DNA of 64,000 bases from the NCBI RefSeq assembly GCF_040412425.1, contig NC_089766.1, forward strand, positions 18,731,774-18,795,773, read 5' to 3'. The stretch is from Macrobrachium rosenbergii. Taxonomy: Eukaryota > Arthropoda > Malacostraca > Decapoda > Palaemonidae. Position numbers and translations under genes: made by a program. This document shows, one piece after another, positions 12,432 through 25,857 of this stretch; position 1 is the first letter of the stretch; every line of letters begins with the position of its first letter. The notes below the pieces were generated by a model. It was not told the origin of the DNA, did not search any database, and saw only the letters and a list, made by a program, of their open reading frames with translations.

Positions 12432-12759
12432 AAATGGATGAAAATTCGTTTTATCTAAAAATAAGAGAGAGAGAGAAGTGAAGAAATGACAGCAATAACA
12501 CAGCAAGACTTATTGATTGGAAAACAATAATCACACTGTGAAATTATTTTATTTTCTTTCTAACAACAAACAGAAAAGATGACCAGGAATCTAAAGCAAA
12601 GGACAAAGAAACTCTTTCAAATCCTCCAGTTCTAGAAACAAAGGATCCCAAGCACCAGGGGGGCATTGCCCCTTGGTCATACCCTTTCGTCTGCAGGAAG
12701 ACTCATTCTCATTCTGCTTCTGCTTTTCATAACGCAGCTTCCAGCGAGAAGTGACAAGT

Positions 12760-13450
<691 letters not shown>

Positions 13451-14053
13451 AGTGCCCCATGGACAAGACAAGGAATTTCTGGATTTCTCTTTAAAGAAAA
13501 TAAAGTGCTATCTGTTTACCCAAAGCCTTTCCAGGGCTGGCCCCTTAGCAGATTTTCCTGTTTCCTCGCGTGAATAGTTCTGGATGACTTGCGATTCCGA
13601 GACAACAGAGGAGTTCCCGTGGTGCATGCAAGGGTTACCTAAAGGGGCAAGGCGATGGACTTTCGGGACTCCAAGAATGGCGTGTGGGCTCGAGGAATAC
13701 GGTCGAAGACCAAAGTTGCAGGAATATTTGAAACCTCCACGTGGTTAGGACAGGGCATCGATGAAAGTGGTGAGGACAACATTTGATATCTTCCAGCAGC
13801 GTGTTTGTCGACCTAGCCTGCTTTTATCCCCTCCTAACTTATACAGGGAGCGTCCACAGATCTTTGACTCATTGCATGAAAGACAGCCTGAGGGGAACCA
13901 GATTACTTTTGCCTCCAGAATCAGATCTTTATCAAAAATGGGATATAAGCTTTTAAAGTTTTTAAGCATTTGAAGATGGTCTATCGATAGTTACCTGGCA
14001 GGGGCTAACAACCAAAAAAACAAACTTTGAGGCAGTTTGCTACCACACTAATC

Positions 14054-14057
<4 letters not shown>
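13451..14057. other. Unique sequence, no gene recognised
   Basis: A 70-codon frame at 13,761-13,973 and its antisense frame at 13,745-13,969 have no recognisable domain. Confidence 0.35.
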
Positions 14058-14135
<78 letters not shown>

Positions 14136-14154
14136 TGTATATATATATATGTAT

Positions 14155-14195
<41 letters not shown>
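14058..14195. repeat. Interrupted (TA)n cluster
   Basis: Several TA runs with interruptions (GAGG, AAATATG). The frames crossing it on both strands are Tyr-Ile repeats. Confidence 0.95.
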
Positions 14196-14198
<3 letters not shown>

Positions 14199-14748
14199 CT
14201 GACATTTTATATATATATTATTAATACATACGTATTTTGTATACAATAAAAGCTACACATATATCGCACTTATTTATCATATACGATGACTTTATCAGCC
14301 ACAATAAAGCCATAAATGGACGGGCGTTTTGATATTAATTCTTTTGCACTTCCCTAATTTTGGATTGCTTATAAAACCGTTGTGATAAAGCCTGTTTTAG
14401 AAAAAAATGCAAGGAACTATCATGATGGAAATTGTGCGATAAAGACATTTGGTCCCTCTTCCTTCAATAAAATTTCTGGGAAAAGACTCTGGCATCAGGT
14501 CTTCATCAGAGTTGATCACTCTGGTAACGTCTTGCATTTGGATATAAGGTTTTGGATTGATCAAGTGACAAGCACTTAAAAAAAAATTTTGAAGAATGCG
14601 AATAAATCCTCAGGGGCATTTTGTTTTCATTAATTATTATAAATGTTTCTTCTGTCAAGAAATTTGACTGCTAACAGACAAATACTGAACTGCATATGTC
14701 TTTACAGACCTATTCATTATACAGTTATTCCCAGTCACACATATATGC

Positions 14749-14962
<214 letters not shown>

Positions 14963-15255
14963 CATTAATAATATATTTACAAATATGATATATTAATTCA
15001 ATTTCTTCTTTTAACTTTTTATTCCCATTTTGTAACTGGGGTTAATGATGCCCTCTTTGCTTTTTGATTTGGCTTAATTGGATGGACCTGTGAGGTGACT
15101 CCTTATGTTCCTTTCTTCCCAAAAGCGGAGAACTTATTGCTTGGGTATGGCGAAGATGTTTTTTATGTTTTTCTGATCAGGTAAAGTGGCCTGTAACATC
15201 CATTTGCTTTTGAAGCAAACGTTGACCGGAGATATATAATCTAATTCAAAATACT

Positions 15256-15375
15256 GCCTCTATATCAGTCGGCTGCGGAATAACTTACTGCTGCTGTAAC
15301 CGACTGAACCAAGAGGCTCATATCTAATTCAATATACCTTAGAATAACACAAACGGCAGGATTCGAACCTGCCTG
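15256..15375 (-). repeat. Hairpin plus isolated B-box-like motif (possible SINE remnant)
   Basis: GCCTC...CAGTCGG (15,256-15,272) pairs with CCGACTG...GAGGC (15,300-15,317), a two-part stem of 5 and 7 bp. About 40 bp to the right, GGCAGGATTCGAACCTGCC (15,356-15,374) reads on the minus strand as a GGTTCGAATCC B-box within a T-arm-like dyad. No A-box sits at the right distance upstream on the minus strand and there is no acceptor stem, so it is not a tRNA gene. A rearranged tRNA-derived repeat is the best guess. Confidence 0.4.
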
Positions 15376-16150
15376 GTTTAGAAATAACGATAGACTAAGT
15401 ATATTTTGTTTAACTTTAAGATTTTAAATTGTTCATAAAGTGCATTTGATCCTCTCTTCCTTCAAGTTATTTGTGGGAAAAACTGCGCATCAGGTCTTCA
15501 AAGGCAGAAGTTATCACTTTCCTTAATCGTGAGAAGGTGACGTGAAACCAAAGTTTTTGGATTGATCACAAGAATTTAGCCCTGGAAAAAACCTTCCTTA
15601 AAGAGGGATTAAATGTTGCAGGAATATAATAAAAATTTTGTTTTTCATTAATTATTCTAAATGTTTCTTCTGTCAAGAAATTTGACTGCTGAACAGACCG
15701 AAATACTGAATTGCTGCCATATGTTCTTCAAGACCTGTTCATTATAAGTTATTCCCAGTCACCGGAGGAACCTGCATTTTTGCGTGGAAAGTCTTTGTGT
15801 AGAACCCAGATATCTGGAGAATAATACTTTTTTTAATGAACTGTACATTATTATAATAAAGGAAAGGTGTAGAAGCTTTAAAAGCTATAGTTAGTCTTTG
15901 GTGACTGTCCACTCTACCCCTTGAACGACCGTAAAAGCAAGAAGCACATTCTTATCTAATGTACTTCAACCACTGTGCTCGTCTGTCGGAGTTTTTACCT
16001 GAGAGACAGAGACGTGACTTTTCCTTTGATTTTAGGTTTTAATTGTTACTTAAACCTTTGAAAGCTTCTTAAGAACTATCTTAGCTGTGCCTCTTGCGAT
16101 TCTTGTGTCTTAATTGGATGGACAAGTTCTACTTCTTGAGGTCCTGAGGA

Positions 16151-16453
16151 GGTCTCTAAGATTTCGGATAGACTGGACAGTAACGCCAGTAATTTCTGGA
16201 TAATAAACTAAGGCCAGTTGTCTGAGTTGCCCAATCCATGTTGTTTCTATTGGAGCCTCTCAGTGAGGTTTGAGATAAAGACGTTGACGGAAGAACAGAA
16301 ATACAATGTGCAGGAGGGAAGGATTGGGAGAGATATCTGGATATATCGAGGCATTGACGATTTAATACCTGCTTGAAGTTCGCAACTGTGGTGGATAGAG
16401 GAGTATCAAGAAGGGACGCAGTTGTTGTCTACACACCACATATATGTGCGCAA
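16151..16453. other. Unique sequence, no gene recognised
   Basis: About 300 bp right of the tandem duplication, without a supported feature. Confidence 0.35.
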
Positions 16454-16491
16454 CCACACACACACACACACACACAGTCACACACACATAT

Positions 16492-16573
<82 letters not shown>
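16454..16573. repeat. Compound (CA)n(TA)n microsatellite
   Basis: CA run with a GT interruption, followed by about 40 TA units. Its antisense frame gives Tyr-Ile and Val-Cys repeats. Confidence 0.97.
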
Positions 16574-16580
<7 letters not shown>

Positions 16581-16734
16581 CTTAACCACAGTGACCTGAA
16601 ATACAAACAAGACATCGCAAAAAAATTTCGTTTTTAGGGAGTTCCATCAGGTTTTCCTTCAGGTGCTAAAAGGGTCAATGGTCATTTTTCACTGACCGCC
16701 CCAGGTTTTCTTCCAGGCGTTGCCAGCGTATGAT

Positions 16735-19600
16735 TAACAAACAGTAAAACCTAAAAAAGGGACAATCACAACAGTAATACCTGGATAAAACAGTCACCAT
16801 AGTATACCTTAAAAATGGACAGACAGCACAGTAATACCTATCAGTTCACCCACGTGTTTTAATGAAAGTTGAAAAAATGGGACAGTTGGACCATCAACAT
16901 AAACCCCCAGGTTTTCCCTCCTCTCCCCCTTCATCCTCCCATTAACCTCCCCAAACCCCTAGACTGTCATCAATGTTTTTCCAGATTCCCTTTGGGACAG
17001 TTTATCCCAGAATTTATGAATTACTATTCTTGATAATAATTGTTCAATTACCTTGAGTAAAATCCTGGATAAAATAGCCCAAGTTCCGATTTCTGTTTTA
17101 ATTTTCTGTTAAGTAAAAATCTGTTTAGTTTGACCACAAGCTGCGATAAACTTTCCCACTTAGCAATTGTAGTAGCTGAATGGACAGTCTTCGTGCAATA
17201 CCTAAATATAACAAGTTACCACAGTTTGACCTGGATAAAATGCGAATTTCCTATATATATAATTATATATACAGTAATACCTGGATAAAATACAGACATC
17301 ACAGTAATACCTGGTTAAAGGTGACAGAAGGCATATTAATTTCTGGATAAAAGGACAAAAATCACAGTAATTCCTGGATAAAATGGTTTCCTTTTCACAG
17401 CACAGTAATATCTGGACCTTTCTGGTGATCAGAAGGCACTTAAATGGACATATGATACAAAAGACAGTCACCACCTTCCTTGGATAAGAGGGACATCACA
17501 GTAATACCTGATATTAAGGGAAAGTCACTTTAAGATAATTAGAACCTGAGATAAAAAGTATTACTAACAAAATTCAGTAATACAGTCTCAAAATATAATG
17601 GACAGTTTTTGCAGTAATATTTGGATAAAGGGACAGTCACCTTCATTTATTGATAAAAGGATGAAAAACAATTTTCTTTGGATAAAATGGAAGTTACACA
17701 GTAATACCTGGATAAAATGACAGTCAATTTAAATAAAAAATGGATAAAAGGGACAGTCACAAAGAGTAATACCTTATAGATAAAATGTGACAGTCACCAC
17801 AGTAATATCTGGATAAAAGGGACAATCACCAAAGTAATACATGGTCATTCAATGACATCACCACAGTAATACCTGGATAAAATAAAGGTATCCACTCAGC
17901 AAAACCTTTTCCTAAAGCTTTGACAGTTTTACCATGTCATTTATAATACCTGGATAAAACAAAAGTCACCTTCAGTAATACCTGGATGAAAAGGGACAGT
18001 ACATATACTGTAACACCTAAATAAAAAACACACCACAGTAAATGGATTTGAAATCACACTGCAATATAAACCTAAAAAAAAAAACAGTCACCACATTAAC
18101 ATAATACTACCTAAATAAAAGGGACAGTCATCTCTTTCACAAAACTTAAAAATAAATAAAGGACAGTTTACATTGGAAACAAAACATTAACTTTGACCCA
18201 AAATTATTAATGAAATTGGGAAAAGGGTTAAACTTCCTAGTCTGAATTATTATCATTGCAAGGGATCTAGTCAACCTAAATCTTCTTCCAAGTCTTCTGA
18301 AGAATAATTCTGGAGTGAAGAGTTATCCTTTAATTTTCTGCAGAGGAGAAATGTTGATGATGATTTCTAATGATAAACTGCAGTCTGTGTTGAGAAGTTT
18401 GATGAAGTTTTCATCTAATGTCAAATGATGAGCGATAACAAGGGTTTTAGTCCCATCAGTTGATAGACGAGTTGCGATCAGTGGAAGGATAGTCACGAGT
18501 GGCGGCTGAATGACCGTTCAATAAAACTGGTTGAGGGCAAAGTAATATTCTAGTAGCCATTTTTGGACAGTGTGTGGCTGTAATACTGGAAACCATGGAT
18601 AGACAGGTCCACAGTTTGCTTGGTAAAGGGATTAGCTAAATAATTTTACCTGGATAAAAGGCTATTTCTCCCGAAACAGTTTCTCATCTAGATAATCCTT
18701 AAAGTACTTCATATTACCAATTCGACCGCAAAGAGCCAATCACACTTACATCACTAATGCATGGATAAAAAGGAACTTTCTCCACAAGCCGCTCTCACCT
18801 GGATAAAAGGACAGTCACTTCGGAGGACTGGAATAGTTTGGATAAAACTGCTCATCAAAAACTTTGAAATCATGAAAAACCTTCATGACAATAAAGATAT
18901 GATCATCGCCTTCAATCATAGTTATTGCAGTTGCTACTGGTTTTAGTAACTGAAGATATCCTGCAATCTTGTCCCAGAAAACTTTCTGAAAAAGAGTATC
19001 CTTTGCCACCTTTTCTAACACCTGGATTAGCCTCCTCATCAATTGCCAACTTCTGTAGTAATATGCTTGTTTTCTTGAGTTGAATGCATGCAGTGAATGA
19101 TTGACCCCATCTAAAAGGGACAGGGAGTTCAGAAAGTTTTGGTACCTGGATTTGAAACAGTTATAATTGTTCTGCCACTATAAAACATTCAAAAGGGACA
19201 GTTACCACAGTCCAATAAAGCTGGATAAAAGGGACAGTGTTTGGAGCTTACAGCTAAATTCTTTAATCTTCATCAATCACCTGGCCTGGCCAATCAAAAC
19301 AATGTGTCTGAATCCCTACTCTGATAAAGGGACAATTACCCAGCCCATTTACTGCTGAGTCCCTTAAAGGTTAGGAAGCTCAGAAATGAACATGTTTGAT
19401 AAAAGGCAGTCAGTAACAACTGGATAAAAGGACAATTTTTCCCACAGTAATATCTGGATAAAAGACAGTTACCATTAGTAATGTTTCCTGATAAAAGTGT
19501 AAAATTTACCTGGTCAGTAATCTCCTGATAAAAGTGACAAATCACCAGTAATAAAAGCACCTGGTAAAAGGGACAGACAGCACAGTAATAACTGATCAGC
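16735..19600. repeat. Degenerate 32-bp minisatellite region
   Basis: The recurring unit is roughly CAGTAATACCTGGATAAAA followed by GGGACAGTCACCA (about 32 bp). Clear copies occur at 16,760-16,850, densely at 17,210-18,130, sporadically at 18,540-18,850 and again at 19,190-19,600. Spacing varies because of indels. Non-repeat stretches (about 18,190-18,540 and 18,850-19,100) interrupt the array. The open frames crossing it (for example 17,202-17,474 and 19,336-19,602, minus) are repeat translations rich in Tyr-Tyr-Cys and Pro-Phe. The sequence drift points to an old array. Confidence 0.85.
16885..17035. repeat. C-rich block, copy 1 (partner at 19,678-19,850)
   Basis: GACCATCAACATAAACCCC, a run of pyrimidine-rich sequence, CCCCTAGACTGT and a TCCCAGAAT...ATGAAT segment follow each other here. 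The same order recurs at 19,678-19,850. The two blocks bracket the main minisatellite array. Confidence 0.7.
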
Positions 19601-19677
19601 AATCAAAATCTTTACGACTTGTTCAAAGGATTAAGTCCACATTAAAAAAAAAAAAAAAGTATAACTGTCAATATACT

Positions 19678-19850
19678 AATGACCATCAACATAAACCCCA
19701 ATATCCCCTTACACTTTTATGGTACTCTCCTTCAATTCATCCCTCTTCCTCCCCTACCCCTAGACTGTTCTTATTTTTCACACAGATTTTCTTTTAATGC
19801 TAAAATTGCCTTGTTACCCAAGAGGAGTATCTTTCCCAGAATAATATGAA
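19678..19850. repeat. C-rich block, copy 2
   Basis: Diverged copy of the 16,885 block (GACCATCAACATAAACCCC; CCCCTAGACTGT; TTTCCCAGAATAATATGAAT). It is placed at the right end of the minisatellite, which suggests a higher-order repeat of about 2.8 kb. Confidence 0.7.
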
Positions 19851-20115
19851 TAGCATGAATGAATCTCTATGAGCAGCTCTTAGCCAAGTGACAAACAAGA
19901 TCTACCAGAATAATTTAAAAAGTCCAAGTTACCCAGATGCATGCCTTTTAAAGGAATAATGTGTATATTATGGAGTATAGAACTATGTTTTTGGTTTACA
20001 GAAACATCAGTGTGATGGTTAAAAACTAGAATGAAATAGAATTGCATTCTTTTGAATGATTGGACTGTGTACTAAAAAATGATCCTAAGGATAACAAGGT
20101 TTTAGGCCAATTTGA
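19851..20115. other. Unique sequence, no gene recognised
   Basis: AT-rich, no supported feature. Confidence 0.35.
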
Positions 20116-20173
20116 GATAGAGAGAGAGAGAGAGAGAGAGAGATGATAGATAATATATATATATATATATATA

Positions 20174-20265
<92 letters not shown>

Positions 20266-20302
20266 AATTATATTTTACATTTATATATATATATATATAG
20301 AA

Positions 20303-20342
<40 letters not shown>
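20116..20342. repeat. (GA)n and interrupted (TA)n cluster
   Basis: About 13 GA units, then TA runs at 20,153-20,263 and 20,283-20,342 separated by a short unique piece. Long Tyr-Ile frames on both strands come from this tract. Confidence 0.96.
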
Positions 20343-21525
<1,183 letters not shown>

Positions 21526-21539
21526 TGCTTGTATATATA

Positions 21540-23990
21540 GAAATATAACAAATATAAAGGTACTGCCAAAGAAATAAGTGAGCCTGAGTTTATATACAAA
21601 AAAGAAAAGTTATTTGAAACTTACAGACAAGCTGGATTTACAAATAAATGATGAAGGTCAACAAAAATTAGCAAACAAACAATTAAAACAGTTTATTTAC
21701 AGAGACTAATGGGCAAGGAGACAAAACAGAGTGCAAATTGAAACCAATAGGCAGGCTCTTAATTTTAAAATAAAAGCTAAATTAAAAAATATGGCAAGTT
21801 AAATTCTTTAAAATTACAATCATCCCGGTGCTATAATAAAACGGTTAGGTTGAAAACGAATTTTTCTAAGTCCCCCTAGGGGAAACTCCAGGGATAAACC
21901 GTCAGTTAATGAAGAATGTTCAAGGGCCAACAACAGAGTTCGCATTTAGTCCAGGAATGGTTTAGAAATTGAATGGCAGTTGGAACGTTTCACAGATTGG
22001 CAAAAACACAAGTCAATTTTCGTTAAGAGGTTAATTTTAGCACTGGTAGCAAACTGAGATGGAAAAATGTTTTTATCTATAACCTTAGATTTAGAATGGC
22101 ACATTTACTAATGCTAGCCCAGAAGATTATTATAAGAAATCCATAATCATTGTCTCAAACCTAGTAATGGATATAATAACGGACCTGCAACATTCTCTTT
22201 GATGAGCCAACATAACACAAAGAGAAAACTTGGGCATTCAAATTTGTAAATAATTTGGACTTCATAAAGGTCTGTAATTGGAAGGATAATTAAAAAAGCC
22301 TGGATCTTTAATTCAAGGATTCAGGGCGTATTAAATTGGGGATGAAGAAATCAATTAACTCTTTTCAAAAATGTTTGACTTTGGATCTAAGAAATTCAAG
22401 TTAACGAATAAAAATGGTATCGTTTAGGGTTCAAAGTCAGTTTAGGGCTGGCTTATTTCACAACACGAACCTCAGAAAAGTTAGGTGCTAAAATCTTGTT
22501 AACTATTTTATAAACAGTTTCAGCCAGCAAATGAATTTTTGGAAAGATATTCCGAAAAAATTCAATTTCAGAGTGGTGATTAATGCCCAGCTAGATGTAT
22601 AACAGAGAGGCTGAAGAACTAGGAGTTGTTACAGCAGCAAAATTTTAAATGAGGATCCTTTAACATTAACTATAAAGGTTACCTTAAGGCCTGTATAAGT
22701 ACATTAACCTTTCCCAGGTGTACTAAAATTATGGTCAGAGGGGTGAAAAGGGGGTCCCATTTTTACGATCTAAAAAAGCTATATGTATTCTCAGTCTCCT
22801 GCTCAATAGCTAAATCTAATGTTGGGATATGCTTGTTTTAACGCGCCTAGAAAATTTTGACATTTGCCACGAAGTCAAATGAACAGCAAAATGTATCATC
22901 AAATATCTAATTATAAAGGGGTTTAAAGGATTCAGGAAGTTGTTTAAAAGGGTCTTCTTCTAAATATATATATAAATATATTATATAAGATAGGGGCCCA
23001 ATATATATACCCATATATAATCCCTCGACAAATAAACAAAAATATAAATCAGCAGAATCTTAATTAAAGTGCAAGTTATTGAGAGACAAAAGTTGTCTAT
23101 TAAAACCGTGAAGATAACACCACTCTCACGAAGGATTTGATACCAGGAATAACCTCAAATGTTTGCCTGGCACATTTGTGAATAACAAACATCTAAAACT
23201 GTGCCATATATAAATTAATCCATACCTGATTTGTTGTTGGGGAGTCAAAGCCATTTTTAGCGCAAACTTACAAAATTGATATTGAATAATCATTTAATAA
23301 GTGAACTAAGTACTTAGAGATTATACTCCGAAGGGCTATGCTATGGTAAGACATAATTGGCCTGATGATCGGGCGTGTCCATTTTTGGATTCCTAAGGAA
23401 GCCAGCAACAAAAGGACCAAACGAGGACCCTGTAACAAACAATTTTGGAAGGATAAAAGGTTCATTTAACAGATGGATCTTTCTTTAACAAAGAAGGACG
23501 GTCTAATTAATCTTGGTTTCCCTTTAGCTTGATTTCTAAAAGCTTAGCGAGTTGATTGTATTCAATCAACTAAAAATATTGTCCTTAACCCAGAAAGATA
23601 ATTAAAATGTAGATAGTCTTGTTTAGAGCAATTATAGAAAATTCCCTTGCCCACCATCAGGTTTTTTATAGAATGTAAAGTTTTCCAATTTACATTAAAT
23701 TTCCTCTTTCGTCTTCCTTTCGCTAAAGAAGCTATATCACCAGTTAAATTTAAGAAAGGAAATAATATAAATCATGAAAGAAAAGAGGATGAACTTTCTA
23801 TGGGAGAAAGCAAGGAAGATTAAACTTTTTAATTAAAACCCCAACTCTTTGGAACAAAACACAAAGGAACGATACACAAAAACAACAAATTATTCAGTCT
23901 ATATGACAACGATCAAATGTCTGAGACATAAAAAAACTCTTCCCTTATTATGAAAGGGACATTTGTCAGAATAGTTAAAAAACAAGAGAT
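21540..23990 (-). mobile_element. Decayed Penelope-like retroelement (RT plus GIY-YIG), nearly full length
   Basis: No long frame survives, but reading the minus strand across frames gives the Penelope-like order. An RT N-terminal segment (WKTLHSIKN) sits at about 23,660-23,692. A GSSFGPFVAG palm-like piece is at about 23,400-23,430. A DDTFCC catalytic piece at about 22,885-22,900 is preceded by a one-base loss in the Y-x-DD codons. YPNIRF lies at about 22,812-22,829 and a thumb segment with KIVNKIL at about 22,500-22,595. The GIY-YIG domain follows as YKFECPS and VGSSKRMLQVR at about 22,180-22,250. Numerous stops and indels make it a fossil. The 3' non-coding part runs to about 21,540, next to (TA)n. 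Ends are approximate. Confidence 0.75.
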
Positions 23991-25447
23991 ACGTTCATCA
24001 AAATTTGTTGCCTACAAACGCCTGGGATTTCAGTTTCCTCTGGTGGCATAATTGAAAATCAAAATAAAATTATTAACATATTTAAAAACAACGAACAATG
24101 GCAAACAATCACTAAATAAATGATAATCCCTCTATATATATATATATATATGGGCATGCGTGATTGTATATCCCATATTATCTTTCCCCTTCTATTATCA
24201 GGTAATATAGAAAAAATATATTTCTTTTATTTTTATGTATGTTTTAATTTTAAGATATTTAACTGCCGTTTTATAATTTATCTATCATTTCTATCTTTAA
24301 ATTATATATATACAATGTGTATTTTCAATTTTACAGACTGATGATATATTTAAGTAATATATATTTCTTAATAAATATGGAAAGTTTTGTTGAGATCGTC
24401 TTCTAATGGGAAAAGAAATACTAGAAATTGCCGAAGACCAAAAGGAGGATCTTGTCTTTCGCCCTGGAGTTCAAACGAGCTAAGTTGCCGGCCGTACTGA
24501 ACCTCCAAATAATGGGTGCGCCAGATCAGATTTTGCCAGATCCTGTTTTCGAATCAGAGGTTATCCAAACCAGTCCAAAACCGTGAAGTGTAAGAAGAAG
24601 AAGAAGAAGAAAAAAGAAGAGCATTTATTCTAAAGTTTGATGAAGCTTCACTTTCATTTCAGTTAGATTGCAAGTTATAATGAAGTCAATTTATATCGAG
24701 GGAATTTTTTTCTTAAGCTATATAATTCGCCCCTATCAGGCCTGTAATGGAATTTAGATCTCAATGGCATGGATCTGTACTATTACAGAACAGCATCTGA
24801 AGGAAATTGTGGCTACTTCAGAGGAAAGACTTCATCATCTATTTATATATCATTTATACTTATCCGTTTAATAATTGCATATTTTTAAATTTGCTAATAA
24901 TTTTATTGCTCTGATTTAATGGCTGACCAAGGCTGAAGGCAACTGATATGGCTCTCTAAGAGAGTAATTGAATGCCTTGAGAAAAGGAACGTTTATTTAA
25001 AGCTAACGATAATATTTACTATGACTAGTAAGATATTTGCATGTTACAAGGTCACATTACTGTTGGCAAAATGCCGTCAAAGGAGAAAATTTCTGGTCTG
25101 TACTTTATTTATATAGCTGAGCAGGATTTCTGTGACAGACAAGAAAACATAAATTTAATTTCCTGGGCATTTGATCAGAAAGAAAGTACTAAAACACTTT
25201 TTCACTTCTTCATTAAGAGGAATATCGAAAGCACAAATGCACAATCAGAGAGACAGACAGAAGATGGATGTTCTTGTCATTTTGTAACCTATCATTGTTG
25301 ATGGGAACGCAAACTGTTTATCTTATGATTTCAAAAGAACGATTTGATCTGCATTTGTTTTCAAAATTCACTGAGAAGATTCATCTCTTCCTGTGGGACC
25401 CATGAAATTTACAAAAATGGACTTATGCTTTTATCTTTAGTTATTTA
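23991..25447. other. AT-rich sequence with a GAA run at 24,592-24,620; no gene recognised
   Basis: Contains short TA runs (24,130-24,150) and an interrupted GAA trinucleotide run. The frames at 24,120-24,341 and 25,041-25,301 (plus) have no recognisable domain. Confidence 0.4.
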
Positions 25448-25468
25448 AGAGAGATAGAGAGAGAGAAT

Positions 25469-25500
<32 letters not shown>
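25448..25500. repeat. Imperfect (GA)n microsatellite
   Basis: GA run with ATAG, ATGA and GAAG interruptions. Confidence 0.93.
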
Positions 25501-25857
25501 CCATTGATTTCTTTTTCTTGTCCAGCATTGAGAGGGAGTTCATAAACGGACAACAGGGGCTCAGATCTGTAAAAAAAAGGAGATTTCACTTGACTTATTT
25601 CGAGTAGTCAGAATGATTCATCTTCTGTTCTAAAAGGATTATACCTAGCAGTGTGACATGATGATTTCTTCTAATGTGTTATATATTCACTTAGCTTATT
25701 ATTTTATATTGGATTTCTTCTTTGAAAAAATGTTCTTTTTCTCTCTCTCTTGTAACGTTCATATATATATGGATATATATATAATATATATATATATATA
25801 TTGGGCCTTATATATATATAAATGTGCAGTTGCTATAAAGAACAGAAATATAAAGTA

